A stretch of 60,984 bases of DNA from assembly GCA_002633005.1 (NCBI GenBank), contig NMRA01000303.1, forward strand, positions 459,947 through 520,930, written 5' to 3'. Below the pieces are notes generated by a model. That model was not told where the DNA came from. It saw only the letters and a list, made by a program, of their open reading frames with translations, and ran no database searches. Positions within the stretch are counted from its first letter, which is position 1. Every line of letters starts with the position of its first letter. The position numbers and the translations under genes are program-made. The DNA is from Phoronis australis. Taxonomy: Eukaryota; Phoronida; Phoronidae. Below, piece by piece: positions 38,701 through 49,736 of the stretch.

Positions 38701-41700
38701 AGTATCGCGAAAACAGCACGAACACCGAGTAGCAACCGAATAAGCGTTATTTAATTAAAGGGACTCCAGTGCTATACCAAGCTACGTGAATACTAATTCT
38801 AGCTATGTTCTGTAGAAATATTACACAATAGGCTAAAACCAATATAAAGAACAGAATTGGATTCAAAACATATTCTTGGCCAAAGTTGATCGCTTTCGTA
38901 GTCCTGTCCATCTTACTAAGGAAAGCATGCGCGCACCTAGCTTAAAATATAGGGGGACTCGAATTTCCCGATATGAAGACCTTTTACTGAACAAAATCAA
39001 CGAGGAATAAAATAACGAGGACTAAAACTAAAACAAAAAACTGGACCACTAAGTTCAGGCTAATTCGCCAAATTGAGGGGCTCGTTCGAGACCCTGAGCC
39101 CCCCCTCCCCCGTGGGTGCGCCCATGGAAGGCAAACAACAATGGTGTGATAGCGTCCCAAGAATCTTGTGGTCAATGTCGCATTCGAGGCACGTCCCGGG
39201 CCAAAGTTGCCCATTCTCGTCCAGAGCCCGTTTTATTCAAAACTGTAAGACGGACGCAAACATTCTGGTATGGCGGAGCCTTAAAGTGGAATTTGCACTC
39301 TAACACCTCATCTCTGTGATTCCTTAGTCAAGTTAGTTAGAAGCACTACATAAATCGATGATGTGAATATGAAGTAGTTTGTAAATTTCCAAGATCAAGA
39401 TTTGTGTCAAAAATGATCCATCGTAAATCACTCAAGCGTGTCCAGTAAGTATTGTGACGTGGTGTTGCGGAATAACACTTCATGATGCGGGTTATAAGAA
39501 CAAACAAGGTACGTCATTAGTGCAAAGGTCACCTGTTTGCAGATTTTCTTTCACATGTACGAGACGTCAATGAATACAAGTGGACTTTGTTTAGTGGTGA
39601 TGATGTTCAAATACCACTGTCGCTTAGTTCCTGCATACCTAGGACCACGCAGTTCTGTAGTGGGGCGTAGGCTCACGTAGGCGCAGCCAACCACCGTTTT
39701 ACATTTCAACTTAACACCTAAGCACCGTAATTTTTAAAAAGTGACTGTATAGTGAGAGGTAATCTTCTTGATACGATAGGTTACGGTATCGATACGCTGA
39801 AACACTGGTGACAGAACTGTTCCGAACATTTCAGCGCGCGCGACCGCCAGGCATGCTTTGCTGAGGTCATGATTGGCAAAACTCGGCTATAAGTCGTCAA
39901 AAGTAAACAGCTCCATTTCATTCAACGTACTACATCAGCATTTCGAGTTAGCCAGTGATTCGCGAGAGCTGAACATCTTTTTGGGATTACTGCGATATTT
40001 GAAAAGTTCCACCTTCATTCAGAATCTTGTGCTAATGCACAACGTGCTAGCAGAGCTGTCAAGGAAACACAACAGAGCAACAGCAGAAAAGCTTATTGAC
40101 CGAATGGTTCGTGTCCTCAATATATGGTTGATGATATCGGCAGGTATTCGCGTCTGCACTTGCATGCGCTCAAGAGAAGAGGTTTGGGTCAAAGAAACTT
40201 CAGGAAACCCATAATGAAACAATCATGACCATACGTTCTGGACAGGATATTCAAAATGTTGTCGTGAACTTGGAGCAGCGTTCACTTGAGAATGATGAGC
40301 AGTCATTTTGCTCTTTTCTGAGCATCTTGGACCCCAAAACGTGACCGATGGGATCTGGGATAAGACATGGCGACCACGAAGTCAAGGGTATTTGCGAGGT
40401 TTGGGTTGGTTGCCACAACGGCAATCAGGGAAATACGTGAGTGCGTAGCACTGGAGGAGATGGTTACAGTAGACAACCTGCCAAGTGCTCTGCGACAACT
40501 GGATCTCTGAACTAAAGACTCTTCCTTGCAGTGCAGCTTATTGTGAGCGAGGATTCAGCTAAATGAATTGGATTGTAACAGACGCTTGCTCTTGTTTGCT
40601 ATAAAAACCACCTTCAGTTGCGGTTTGGTAAGGCCCCCGCTTTCCATGTTCGACCCTTATGCAGAAACTTGGATTAGACAACACAGAACTACTGATAGTT
40701 CTCAGTCTTTGGAGAAGAACAAGACTGCCGACAAGAACATTTGTGCAGGATTCTGTAACTAAACAGTAACAATTTTGGTGTTATACCACTGGCGGATAAT
40801 GGAGGTACGGAGGACACACCGAATGGGCGACTAAAAACGCCATCAGCATATCACTTCTGAGCGTTACGGGCCTATTCTCCTTTATAATTGTGTTTGGGTC
40901 CCTATAGAGAAACCGATTGGAATGCACGCTGACCTCTGCCTTCGAATGTGTGTGGTTGAGCAGTCTTTCTGCGACATCCTAGATTAACCACTGCAGACTA
41001 GAAGTAAATACCCACTCGTGTGTCAAAAATAGGCCTACATGTTTGTGAATAAGGTGTTTTTTCGAGTTCAATGGAATTTTAAAATTCAGAGCTCAAGGTG
41101 TCTACTAGCACTGGGAGCACGCAAATACATCTTTAAATCTTACGTTGATGGAGTAGAGTAAGTTTCAAAGCAACCAGAAACCCGTATGTCATAAACAATC
41201 AACTTTTGATTTAGACAACATGCACTGTAAATTGTCCCTTTGTCAGATTGGGGGTAAAATCTGGTATTCAAAGAAATGACATTTCAAATTGTTCGAGATC
41301 AAACCCTGCAATTACAAGTTTGTAACTCATTTATGAACCGAAATGCTCTCGGAGTATAACGAACTGCAAATACTTCGCAAACACAGACAGTATTTCTGAG
41401 CGAGGAAAAAGGCGAGGTCCATTTTATAGCGTCAAGTGTTCTAAATCAAACGTCTTTAGTTTGGACAGATTTATGCAATTGCTTTAAAAAGCTTTCGTTC
41501 GAATTGTAGCCAATAGATAGCGCCATGAAGAGTTAATCACCAAATTCACGTCACGTTTTCAACAAAATATTGTTCGTAAACATAGAGAGAAGCCATTCAA
41601 TTAATATGTCTGAAACTCTTGACAGACATCATTCGTTTTTTTGTACCCTTAAAAATAGTGAAATTCACACTGGTTCTATCATCATTTTAGGGAGTGTCTT

Positions 41701-41947
41701 AAAGTGCCTCCAGGAGAGAACTTGCTGCGTCAGTGATGGTATCGCTTTCATTACTGACGACTGTGTCAACTACACCATGTTGAAGTACCGCGTAGCAAAC
41801 ATAACAGACAACGTGCACGAGCACTTCGAATTCCGGAAGTGTGAGGCCCCCAATAAACATTTCAATGTTCACCCAACTGTATGCTCGTGCGACAAGATAG
41901 AGAACGCGGCCGAGTGCAAGTACAAATGGAGACACAACGAATTATAA
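29647..41947 (+). CDS. NIDO gene 2: secreted nidogen-like domain protein with Cys-rich tail
   Basis: Seven exons join in phase to 375 residues: 29647-29713, 34129-34334, 35244-35399, 35609-35758, 37487-37597, 38315-38495, 41691-41947 (stop 41945-41947). Residues 1-23 are a signal peptide (MYWAIIALVMSCHA). Residues about 50-290 form a nidogen-like domain: NRLYPFG, LPRTDDGYEEF, IRFYGKEYDELY, ICNNGLVAFEFG, PFIAPFWTDVD, GRVYYRQ, AVIVTWYNV, NTFQLVLASDGP and a final WVSEYYLTG strand. Residues 292-375 are Cys-rich (KCLQERTCC, DCVNYTMLKY, KCEAPNKHFNVHPTVCSCD) like a degenerate peritrophin module. The start is chosen because it opens the signal peptide and follows an acceptor-like CTTGACAG at 29640, implying a spliced 5' UTR. 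No VWD, EGF or ZP domain follows, so it is shorter than classical nidogen or tectorin. Confidence 0.9.
29714..34128 (+). other. Intron 1 of NIDO gene 2
   Basis: A 4.4-kb intron, mostly AT-rich with no gene seen. Its last 250 bp (33880-34060) carry a dispersed repeat that is also present at 42524-42768. Confidence 0.65.
34680..34790. repeat. Purine-rich (GAGGG)n tract in intron
   Basis: Imperfect GGGAGGGA/GAGAGA tract in intron 2 of NIDO gene 2. Confidence 0.8.
34953..35062. repeat. 54-bp tandem duplication
   Basis: Two copies starting at 34953 and 35007, differing at only a few bases, in intron 2 of NIDO gene 2. Confidence 0.9.
35759..37486 (+). other. Intron of NIDO gene 2, no recognisable gene
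   Basis: 1.7 kb between exons 35609-35758 and 37487-37597. No motif seen. Confidence 0.6.
38496..39845 (+). other. Intron of NIDO gene 2 (5' part), no recognisable gene
   Basis: The first part of the last intron, before the hAT relic. Nothing recognised. Confidence 0.5.
39846..40760 (+). mobile_element. Decayed hAT-type transposase inside the last intron of NIDO gene 2
   Basis: Frame 39873-40214 reads HFELASDSRELNIFLGLLRY and LMHNVLAELSRKHNRAT...KLIDRMVRVLN, like the helical region of hAT transposases. After frameshifts come LEQRSLENDEQSF, LSILDPKT and the C-terminal dimerisation block: CERGFS, stop, MNWIVTDACSCLL (about 40540-40600) and LVRPPLSMFDPYAETWI..H (40630-40690). CERGFSxMNxIVTD is a diagnostic hAT signature. 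Multiple stops and frameshifts mean it is inactive. Terminal repeats were not found. Confidence 0.8.
40761..41690 (+). other. Intron 3' part, no recognisable gene
   Basis: About 0.9 kb between the hAT relic and the terminal NIDO exon. Only a CACTGGCGGATAATGG patch near 40789, resembling hAT-like MITE ends. Confidence 0.5.
41691..41947 (+). CDS. NIDO gene 2, terminal exon: Cys-rich module
   Basis: 84 codons and a stop, starting with two bases that complete an Arg codon from 38495. The Cys order parallels gene 1's last exon, but a Lys/Tyr-rich strand replaces the aromatic TKFYQW. Its 3' 40 nt (from 41908) are repeated exactly after the N at 47409, marking the edge of the segment duplication. 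Confidence 0.8.
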
Positions 41948-42322
41948 CGTTTTCGCTTTGTTTATAAATACGTAGTTAATTCTCTTTTAAATATATTAAT
42001 TTGTTATGTTTGAATTGTTTTTCCTTCGGCGTTCTTTGCTTGTGAACTGCAAGTCCTTAGCGACACTCATCTAGAGATTTTACAATTTAATCTAGTCATC
42101 GGAATATCCTTCGAGACAAAAACTTAGTGTGAGAGCAAAACTAACAAATATCCCTGCTGTTTTCCAGGAAAAACACATGATTGATTGGATTTAAGACTCT
42201 GATCTATAAAATGAAATTTAAGAGTCGTTCGGCGCATAGCTGTGTTCACTGGAGCTTACGATGTGTCTCAAGTGAAACTTGAAATCTATTCGCTGCATAT
42301 GAGAAAGATTGAAATCAAATAT

Positions 42323-42422
42323 CAGCCAATCATAAGGTACACTGTAACAGCCAATCATAAGGTACACTGTAACAGCCAATCATAAGGTACACTGTAACAG
42401 CCAATCATAAGGTACACTGTAC
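42323..42422. repeat. 25-bp VNTR, four copies (CCAATC-containing)
   Basis: Unit begins CAGCCAATCATAAGGTACAC; four perfect or near-perfect units. Confidence 0.95.
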
Positions 42423-42523
42423 ATGATTTTCATATAAAGCAATTAAAAGCTGCATAAGCCGAAAATGAAATGATAACTTTGAAAACTCTAACAGCATATT
42501 TGAGATTTCATCTTACGCAATTT

Positions 42524-42768
42524 TACATAAATTTAATCACGTTATTATCACGTTGTTTTGCAATTAAAGTACGTATATTTTTGCAAACTGTCACTAAAAT
42601 GGTCACGTTAGCCAATCAGTTTGGTAAAAATTTAATTTTGTAGGCTTCATACTTTAGGAAATAATGTACTTTCAAAATTTTACCAATTTTAAATGTATAG
42701 TTTTGTAGATATTTGGACTAAATCCACAGACTCCTTGGTAAAGTCATACATAACGTTAACTCAATGTA
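42524..42768. repeat. 245-bp segment present only in duplication copy 1
   Basis: Absent between GCAATTT and AGCACTTAATCGG in copy 2 (about 48075). Its 3' half resembles 33930-34050: both contain TTTTGTAGATATTTGG followed by a GGT/TCATACATAACC-like string. It is a dispersed repeat polymorphic between the copies. Confidence 0.6.
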
Positions 42769-42862
42769 GCACTTAATCGGCAAGTTGTTAAACTTTGTCA
42801 GTGGAGGAAGTGTCACCTACTAGGTTGAATGTCCAGCCACTGTTCTCAAGGTAGTGGGTTTA

Positions 42863-42950
42863 TATGCCACTGGACCCCACTGCTAGACCATCGTGTCAGG
42901 TATATATTTATATGCCACTGGACCCCACTGCCAGACCATCGTGTCAGGTA
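42863..42950. repeat. 48-bp direct duplication
   Basis: TATGCCACTGGACCCCACTG occurs at 42863 and 42911, each followed by AGACCATCGTGTCAGG; the same pair exists in copy 2 from about 48173. Confidence 0.9.
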
Positions 42951-43396
42951 ACTCCTTGGCTCAGTCCTTAATTTGTGTGAACTTGTTATGCGTACCAGAC
43001 CACCTGTACATTTTTATGAACTGTATCTGCCTAAATACCCACAAAGAAACTCCAGTGTATCAACATGGCCACGGTTTTTAGTATGAGGCTACAAAGTGAA
43101 AGTATGTGTAGCTCACTTATGCAAAAGAGCTGTGTATTTCAGGTCTATTTGTTAACGAATCACTATTCAAAAGTTGCCTCGTTTTCACGTTCAATGCCTT
43201 TAAGAGGCATTACCTGAGAAAACCTGCAAAATTGCAAAATTTTGGCTGCGGCACTTTCAACAATTAAGTTGATACTTTGCACACCAATTTGTACTCACAT
43301 ATGAATGACTAAATCACGTATGTTTTTATCTGAAGTCATTCTATAAAACAATAATAAATATCCTCCGTCGTGTTTTTTTTCACACACAGGACAAGA

Positions 43397-43453
43397 ATGT
43401 CCAAAAAGACAAAAAGAATGCCAACACTCACAGAGCTGGAAGCCAGTTTGTGA
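43397..43453 (+). CDS. Short putative ORF or exon, 18 codons
   Basis: Following an acceptor-like CACACAG, ATG opens MSKKTKRMPTLTELEASL then a stop (TGA). It is identical in copy 2 (from 48714). Conservation between copies only reflects their recent common origin, so coding status is uncertain. Confidence 0.2.
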   Translation: MSKKTKRMPTLTELEASL

Positions 43454-44115
43454 CTTCGAATGATCATAATTAGTGGAATTGAAACCATTGTTGAGCTTGA
43501 GAATTGATTTCGTTAAGCATCTGTGTGAATTTGTATTTCATCTCGACTTTTTGTTAACGCACTAAATTTGACCGAACATCACTTCAGTTAGGCCTTGGTT
43601 AGGCTTAGCAAATCCCGAAGTTTTCCGATAATAGAAGTCCGACTGTGAAAAAGTAGTTCCAAGTTATATTTAAAAAAGTGGCGTCTTAGTACAGAAAAAA
43701 CTTTATTATTCTCCGTAATACTATTTTGAACTTTGGGATAATTCATCCTTTTTTGACAATCCGACTTTATTCGGAGGCACTTTCGCATAATTGTCTTGGC
43801 AATTATCAGCGAAGGTCGATGTCACGTGACATACCGAAACTCATCAAATTGCGTATTTTAACAGAAACAGAGCATAAAATTACAATTTGTGCCTATATCA
43901 TTCCTCATAATGAATTGTATGTAGAACAAAACTATATTTGAATAAAATACAAAGAGTTTAACTGAGCTTACAACAAGAATTCTAGTTTTGAGAGTACATG
44001 TACAAGGGAAGGATGACACAAGAACGGCGACCCTTGTGGGGACGTGTTGTTCATTCTCTACAAAATCCACAGTAAATTGTTCTGAAGTAGGAATAAAAAG
44101 AATCTGACGAGTGTT

Positions 44116-44422
44116 ATGAGCTGTGACAGAGATATTTCCAAATATCTGCGGTACATAAACATATCGGGGGACGTAACGGAGTGGAAATTCCTGTTGAACC
44201 GAGCAGGATTTGACGAGGGCTCGGCTGCTGAACTGACGGTGTGTCCCCTTCATAGGAACAAGTTTGGTGTAGAGTTCTTCCCATCTAAACTCTGTGCCTA
44301 CCCAGATCATGGAAGGAAGAAGAAGAGGCGTCCTAAAGCTCCGAGAGGTTGTCGCACAATGAATTTAGCTATGTTGGAGGAGATAAGAACTGAGAGAAAT
44401 GTGGTCCTGCCCATTGGATCAG
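44116..44422 (+). CDS. CPxHR-family exon (Cys/His-rich), copy 1
   Basis: Open from 44116 to donor ATCAG|GTGTGC (44423). Residues about 25-40: WKFLLNRAGFDEGSAAEL; then TVCPLHRNKFGVEFFP, LCAYPDHGRKKKRR, RGCRTMNLAMLEEIRTERN and the end VVLPIGSG. C-P-x-H and C-x-Y-P-x-H look like paired metal ligands. From memory, exons with this C-P-x-H-R / C-x-Y-P-x-H / P-x-GSG layout, usually followed by a C-x2-C-R exon, occur in large uncharacterised gene families of cnidarians, molluscs and amphioxus. The following exon was not found. Function unknown. Confidence 0.6.
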
Positions 44423-44759
44423 GTGTGCATTGTTTAATTCTGCCTTCTAACTTAACCTGACAACCAGTTACTGCTGAATAACAAGCATCATTGTTTGGTA
44501 GTCACTAGTTTGCATTTATTTTTTTAAAGCAAATGTCTTGTGATATAGTACATTTAAGAAAAGGACCTGTGCATTACCACAGGCGACCTCAGCTTCTGAT
44601 GGTCCCCAGTACACTACATTCAATACTACAAGGTACGACACTCGGGACTAGAAATTCCACTGGTGCTTCGATTCAGCCATCCATATCAAACACATACATG
44701 ACGAATCTATCCCTGCTGAAAATTCAAGCCAAAACCCAATTAGAATTGTTAACTGAAGC

Positions 44760-45740
44760 GTAAGTTTCAATTACCCCATTCCCTGCCAACACAATAGAGA
44801 GCCAGCTGACTGGGCTGCCTCAGTTAAGAAAGCATCATAAAATTCTCCAACTGAATAGGACTACTTGTGACCTTCCTTTTGACCTGGATTTTCATATGGA
44901 GGAACCAGAAACCTTTTATATGGTATTTACATTGGCTGAGAACGAATTTTGTAGAACCGATACATCCCAATAGTTTGGTTGCACTTACATTGCAATTATT
45001 TTACAATAAATGAAGTAATATGAAAGATAAGCAATATATCTAATCACACAAGTTTTTTTTTTTAAACATGCATACAAATAGATATAATAGGAAAAAGGAA
45101 ACAACTTTACCCAGAAAATAAACATGACTGTACAAAACTCTAGTTTATAAAAAATAATATTGAGAACCTAGGGACAAAGTGAGATCTGTTAAAAAATACA
45201 CATCTGTAAATGTTGCGCATCAAAATATATAAACACCTCAACTTAAAAAATATACACACATTTAAGTTATGAGCTTCCAAGTTAACAAAATATGATCAAC
45301 AAAATACTTATTGTTGAAGGTAAAAACATACCAGTACCATTGTGATGATAGAAAAAATTATGCACACCTTTAATCGCATTTGTTTGGGACAAAATATGAG
45401 TACGAACTTTTAAATCAGCGCATATGTGAACAACGGCAACGACAGCAACAACAAAATACTTGTAATTGGAGGTAAAAACAGACCATTACAATTGTGATAA
45501 TAGAAGAAACCGATGCATATCTTTAATCACATTTGTTTTTAGCCAAACTATGCTTTTAAGGGGCATCAACAACAGGATGCAATACAGTAGACAATAATAC
45601 ATAAAATAATAATTAGATACAGGTAACAAAGCAGCAATTAATAACAAGTTAAGGGTGAAATTTTGACCAGGAGAGATGACACTAAATAGTGAGGGCATGA
45701 ATAATAATGAAAAATGACATAATTAAGAAAGGTAAAGTGT
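44760..45740. other. AT-rich, no recognisable gene
   Basis: Includes a poly-T tract near 45053-45063. Nothing else seen. Confidence 0.5.
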
Positions 45741-45763
45741 AAGAATGGGTAAGTAAATTACAG

Positions 45764-46025
45764 CCACTTTTTACTATTAAGTTTAACAGTATTAATTGAA
45801 TTAGGGCATTTAATTTCTGGGCTAAGAGAATTCTTTATTACAGCAGCAGCATAAATAAGAGATCTCTCCCCGCTCTCAGTTTTAATTATTTCAAAACAAA
45901 CATTACCAGCCAGGGAAGGTGTAAAGAATATAGCTTGACAGCTGCCGAATTTGTGGCCAAGATATGTTGAAGCAAAGCCATCGACACATCTGTTACATGC
46001 AACAGGCAGAGAGATATTTATTTCT
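45764..46025 (-). mobile_element. C-terminal fragment of a non-LTR retrotransposon ORF
   Basis: Read on the minus strand from about 46020 to the stop near 45764: ISLPVACNRCVDGFASTYL, GHKFGSCQAIFFTPSLAG, IIKTESGERSLIYAAAVIKN, SLSPEIKCPNSINTVKL, KKWL. The KTESG-RSF-x-A-WNSLP-EI-like end recurs at the C-terminus of many LINE polyproteins; here WN is IKN and LP is LS. About 85 uninterrupted codons remain and upstream sequence is unrecognisable. The assignment rests on that one block. Confidence 0.55.
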
Positions 46026-46901
46026 TATTATTTTAATACAAAGTGAAACTTCACATTTCATCAACTTATATCAACATCAGAATTACTTAATAATCACTGA
46101 AACAAAGTATACACTAAACATCAGCATGGCATGAGCAGAGTGTACAATAAGTCTAAGTAGTAATGAACTATATACAATAATCTACTTTACAAAACCCTTT
46201 TAATATTATAAAACACTTGTTTAAGGTGAGATCAATTACAAAACTAACAGCAGCAACAAGTCAATGGCCTGGTTCTCAACATTAGAAATGAACCAGAGGG
46301 CCAGACCAAAAAGAAATGAGCAAACCATGACACAAAAAATAAGCCTTGCAACTGCTTCACAAAACTCAACTATTAATAATGTTTGTAAAAATACAAGGGG
46401 AATTTAAGAGCATGGCAGAATCCCTATTCAAAGCAATACCAAATGGCGCTTGGATATGTCCCACCTATATCTCAGTGCAAAACATGAAAAAAATAGATTC
46501 CCTTTAGAGATGTCATGCCAACGACATAGTGTGACATGCAGACAGACCTTTGTGAATACTATGTCTCCGATATCGTGCTATGAGCGACAAAAATTATGCT
46601 AACAACATTGTGTGACATACAGACAGAATGCCAAAGGTTTGGACTTAAAATTGTAAATTTCATAAAAATGAATGAAAAATTCACATAGCTTTCATTTACA
46701 AAACTGAAGCAAAGTTTAAATAACGATGTTCATATAACACTTCTCTATAACACAGCTCAAAAGTAGCACCAAGCAAGCAGCAAGGCACTGCCGCAACCGG
46801 CAAAGTGGTTCTCAGAATTTTGCATGTTAAATAGGACTATTGCAGGCAATTCAACAGTTAACCCAATATGACAAGAACTGTGAACTGACGTTTGTACCTG
46901 G

Positions 46902-47103
46902 CATTCTGTCCTCGCATTGCATCATTCCTTAAGTCTTCTTTAGCTACTTCTCGCATAAAAACATTCATGTATTTTTTAATCCTTGTTTGGTCTCCATCTT
47001 GTGTTAAGTAGTTCAGTGTCACCATTAAACAATGTTTTTCCATTGGGAGGACACTCTTTCTTTGGGACCTCTGCATTGTTTCCCTTGGACAAATCCACTG
47101 ACT
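46902..47103 (-). CDS. Possible isolated exon, unrecognised
   Basis: On the minus strand, acceptor TTTTTTCAG (ending about 47104) is followed by an open frame (QWICPRETMQRSQRKSVLP, KHCLMVTLNYLTQDGDQTR, KKYMNVFMREVAKEDLR) to donor CAG|GTACAA near 46901. No domain recognised and no partner exon found. Confidence 0.3.
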
Positions 47104-47324
47104 GAAAAAAGGCATACAAAGTTAGAGTTCATAACACGTATCCGACTTGTAGGGTGTAATGCATGTTGAAAATCCCATTCACTTTTCCTCAAAGGCAAGT
47201 ATGAAACACAAAGTATACAGAAGGAAAAATATAAGTTAAATCAAATAAGACTGTAATTTTGTATTTTTTAATGTTAATGGTTTCATCACTTTTGAATGTA
47301 ATTATTGAAGCCTATGAAAATCTA

Positions 47325-47387
47325 GGCAATGACCATCGCCTCTGCTGGCCCAACCAGGTTGGGCCAGCAGAGGCGTTGGTCATTGCC
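47325..47387. repeat. Near-perfect 31-bp hairpin beside an assembly join
   Basis: Arms 47325-47355 and 47357-47387, one-base loop, a single mismatch (47336 versus 47376). It ends 21 nt before the lone N at 47409 where duplication copy 2 begins. Confidence 0.9.
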
Positions 47388-47824
47388 AAATAAAAATCTA
47401 TTCGGCGTNGGCCGAGTGCAAGTACAAATGGAGACACAACGAATTATAACGTTTTCGCTTTGTTTATAAATACGTAGTTAATTCTGTTTTAAATATATTA
47501 ATTTGTTATGTTTGAATTGTTTTTCCTTCGGCGTTCTTTGCTTGTGAACTGCAAGTCGTTCGCGACACTCATCTAGAGTTTTTACAATTTACTCTAGTCA
47601 TCGGAATATCCTTCGAGACAAAAACTTAGTGTGAGAGCAAAACTAACAAATATCCCTGCTGCTTTCCAGGAAAAACACATGATTGATTGGATTTAAGACT
47701 CTGATCTATAAAATGAAATTTAAGAGTCGTTCGGCGCATAGCTGTGTTCACTGAAGCTTACGATGTGTCTCAAGTGAAACTTGAAATCTATTCGATGCAT
47801 ATGAGAAAGATTGAAATCAAATAT

Positions 47825-47974
47825 CAGCCAATCATAAGGTACACTGAAACAGCAAATCATAAGGTACACTGTAACAGCCAATCATAAGGTACACTGTAAC
47901 AGCCAATCATAAGGTGCACTGTAACAGTCAATCATAAGGTACACTGTAACAGCCAATCAAAAGGCACACTGTAC
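47825..47974. repeat. 25-bp VNTR, six copies
   Basis: The same unit as 42323-42422 but six copies, with more substitutions among units. Confidence 0.95.
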
Positions 47975-49442
47975 ATGATTTTCATATAAAGCAATTAAAA
48001 GTTGCATAAGCCGAAAATGAAATGATAACTTTGAAAACTCTAACAGCATATTTGAGATTTCATCTTACGCAATTTAGCACTTAATCGGCAAGTTGTTAAA
48101 CTTTGTCAGTGGAGGAAGTGTTACCTACTAGGTTGAATGTCCAGCCACTGTTCTCAAGGTAGTGGGTTTATATGCCACTGGACCCCACTGCTAGACCATC
48201 GTGTCAGGTATATATTCATATGCCACTGGACCCCACTGCCAGACCATCGTGTCAGGTATCTAACTCCTTGGCTCGGTCCTTAATTTGTGTGAACTTGTTA
48301 TGCGTACCAGACCACCTGTACATTTTTATGAACTGTATCTGCCTAAATACCCACAAAGAAACTGCAGTGTATCAACATGGCCACGGTTTTTAGTATGAGG
48401 CTACAAATTGAAAGTATGTGTAGCTCACTTATGCAAAAGAGCTGTGTGTTTCATGTCTATTTGTTAACGAATCAATATTTAAAAGTTGCCTCATTTTCAC
48501 GTTCAATGCCTTTAAGAGGCATTACCTGAGAAAACCTGCAAAATTACAAAATGTTGGCTGCGCTGAGGCACTTTCATCAATTAAGTTGATACTTTGCACA
48601 CCAATTTGTACTCACATATGAATGACTAAATCACGTATGTTTTTATCTGGATTCATTCTATAAAACAATAATAAATACCTTCCGTCGTGGTTTTTTCACA
48701 CACAGGACAAGAATGTCCAAAAAGACAAAAAGAATGCCAACACTCACAGAGCTGGAAGCCAGTTTGTGACTTCGAATGATCATAATTAGTGGAATTGAAA
48801 CCATTGTTGAGCTTGAGAATTGATTTCGTTAAGCATCTGTGTGAATTTGTATTTCATCTCGACTTTTTGTTAACGCACTAAAATTGACCGAACATCACTT
48901 CAGTTAGGCCTTGGTTAGGCTTAGCAAATCCCGAAGTTTTCCGATAATAGAAGTCCGATTGTGAAAAAGTGGTTCCAAGTTATATTTAAAAAGTGGTGTC
49001 TTAGTACAGAAAAAACTTTATTATTCTCCGTAATACTATTTGAACTTTGGGATAATTCATCCTTTTTTGACAATCCGACTTTATTCGGAGGCACTTTCGC
49101 ATAATTGTCTTGGCAATTATCAGCGAAGGTCGATGTCACGTGACATACCGAAACTCGTCAAATTGCGTATTTTAACAGAAACAGAGCATAAAATTACAAT
49201 TTGTGTCTGTATCATTCCTCATAATGAATTATATGTAGAACAAAATTATATTTGAATAAAATACAAAGAGTTTAACTGAGCTTACAACAAGAATTCTAGT
49301 TTTGAGAGTACATGTACAAGGGAAGGATGACACAAGAACGGCGACCCTTGTGGGGACGTCTTGTTCCTTCTCTACAAAATCCACAGTAAATTGTTGTGAA
49401 GTAGGGATGAAAAGAATCTGACGAGTGTTCTGAGCTGTGACA

Positions 49443-49736
49443 GAGATATTTCCAAATATCTGCGGTACATAAACATATCGGAGGACGTAACGGAGTGGAA
49501 ACTTCTGTTGAACCGAGCAGGATTTGACGAGGGCTCGGCTGCTGAACTGACAGTGTATCCCCTTCATAGGAACAAGTTTGGTGTAGAGTTCTTCCTATCT
49601 AAACTCTGTGCCTACCTTGATCATGGAAGGAAGGAGAAGAGGCGTCCTAAAGCTCCGAGAGGTTGTCGCACAATGAATTTAGCTATGTTGGAGGAGATAA
49701 GAACTGAGAGAAATGTGATCCTGCCCATTGGATCAG
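49443..49736 (+). CDS. CPxHR-family exon, copy 2
   Basis: Duplicate of 44116-44422, ending at donor ATCAG|GTATGC (49737). The ATG of copy 1 is CTG here, and some residues differ (for example WKLLLNRAGF, TVYPLHR). The change of the first C-P-x-H Cys to Tyr would break the metal-binding pair. Likely the other allele of the same exon rather than a second gene. Confidence 0.55.

Larger units (their letters stand above)
41908..44695. repeat. Segment duplication, copy 1
   Basis: Aligns end to end with 47410-50010 with only scattered substitutions and small indels. Larger differences: 4 versus 6 copies of a 25-bp VNTR, and a 245-bp segment (42524-42768) absent from the other copy. Both copies carry the CPxHR exon, the 43370-43460 exon-like tract and the same flanking DNA. 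Copy 1 joins smoothly to the NIDO gene 2 terminal exon. Confidence 0.9.
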
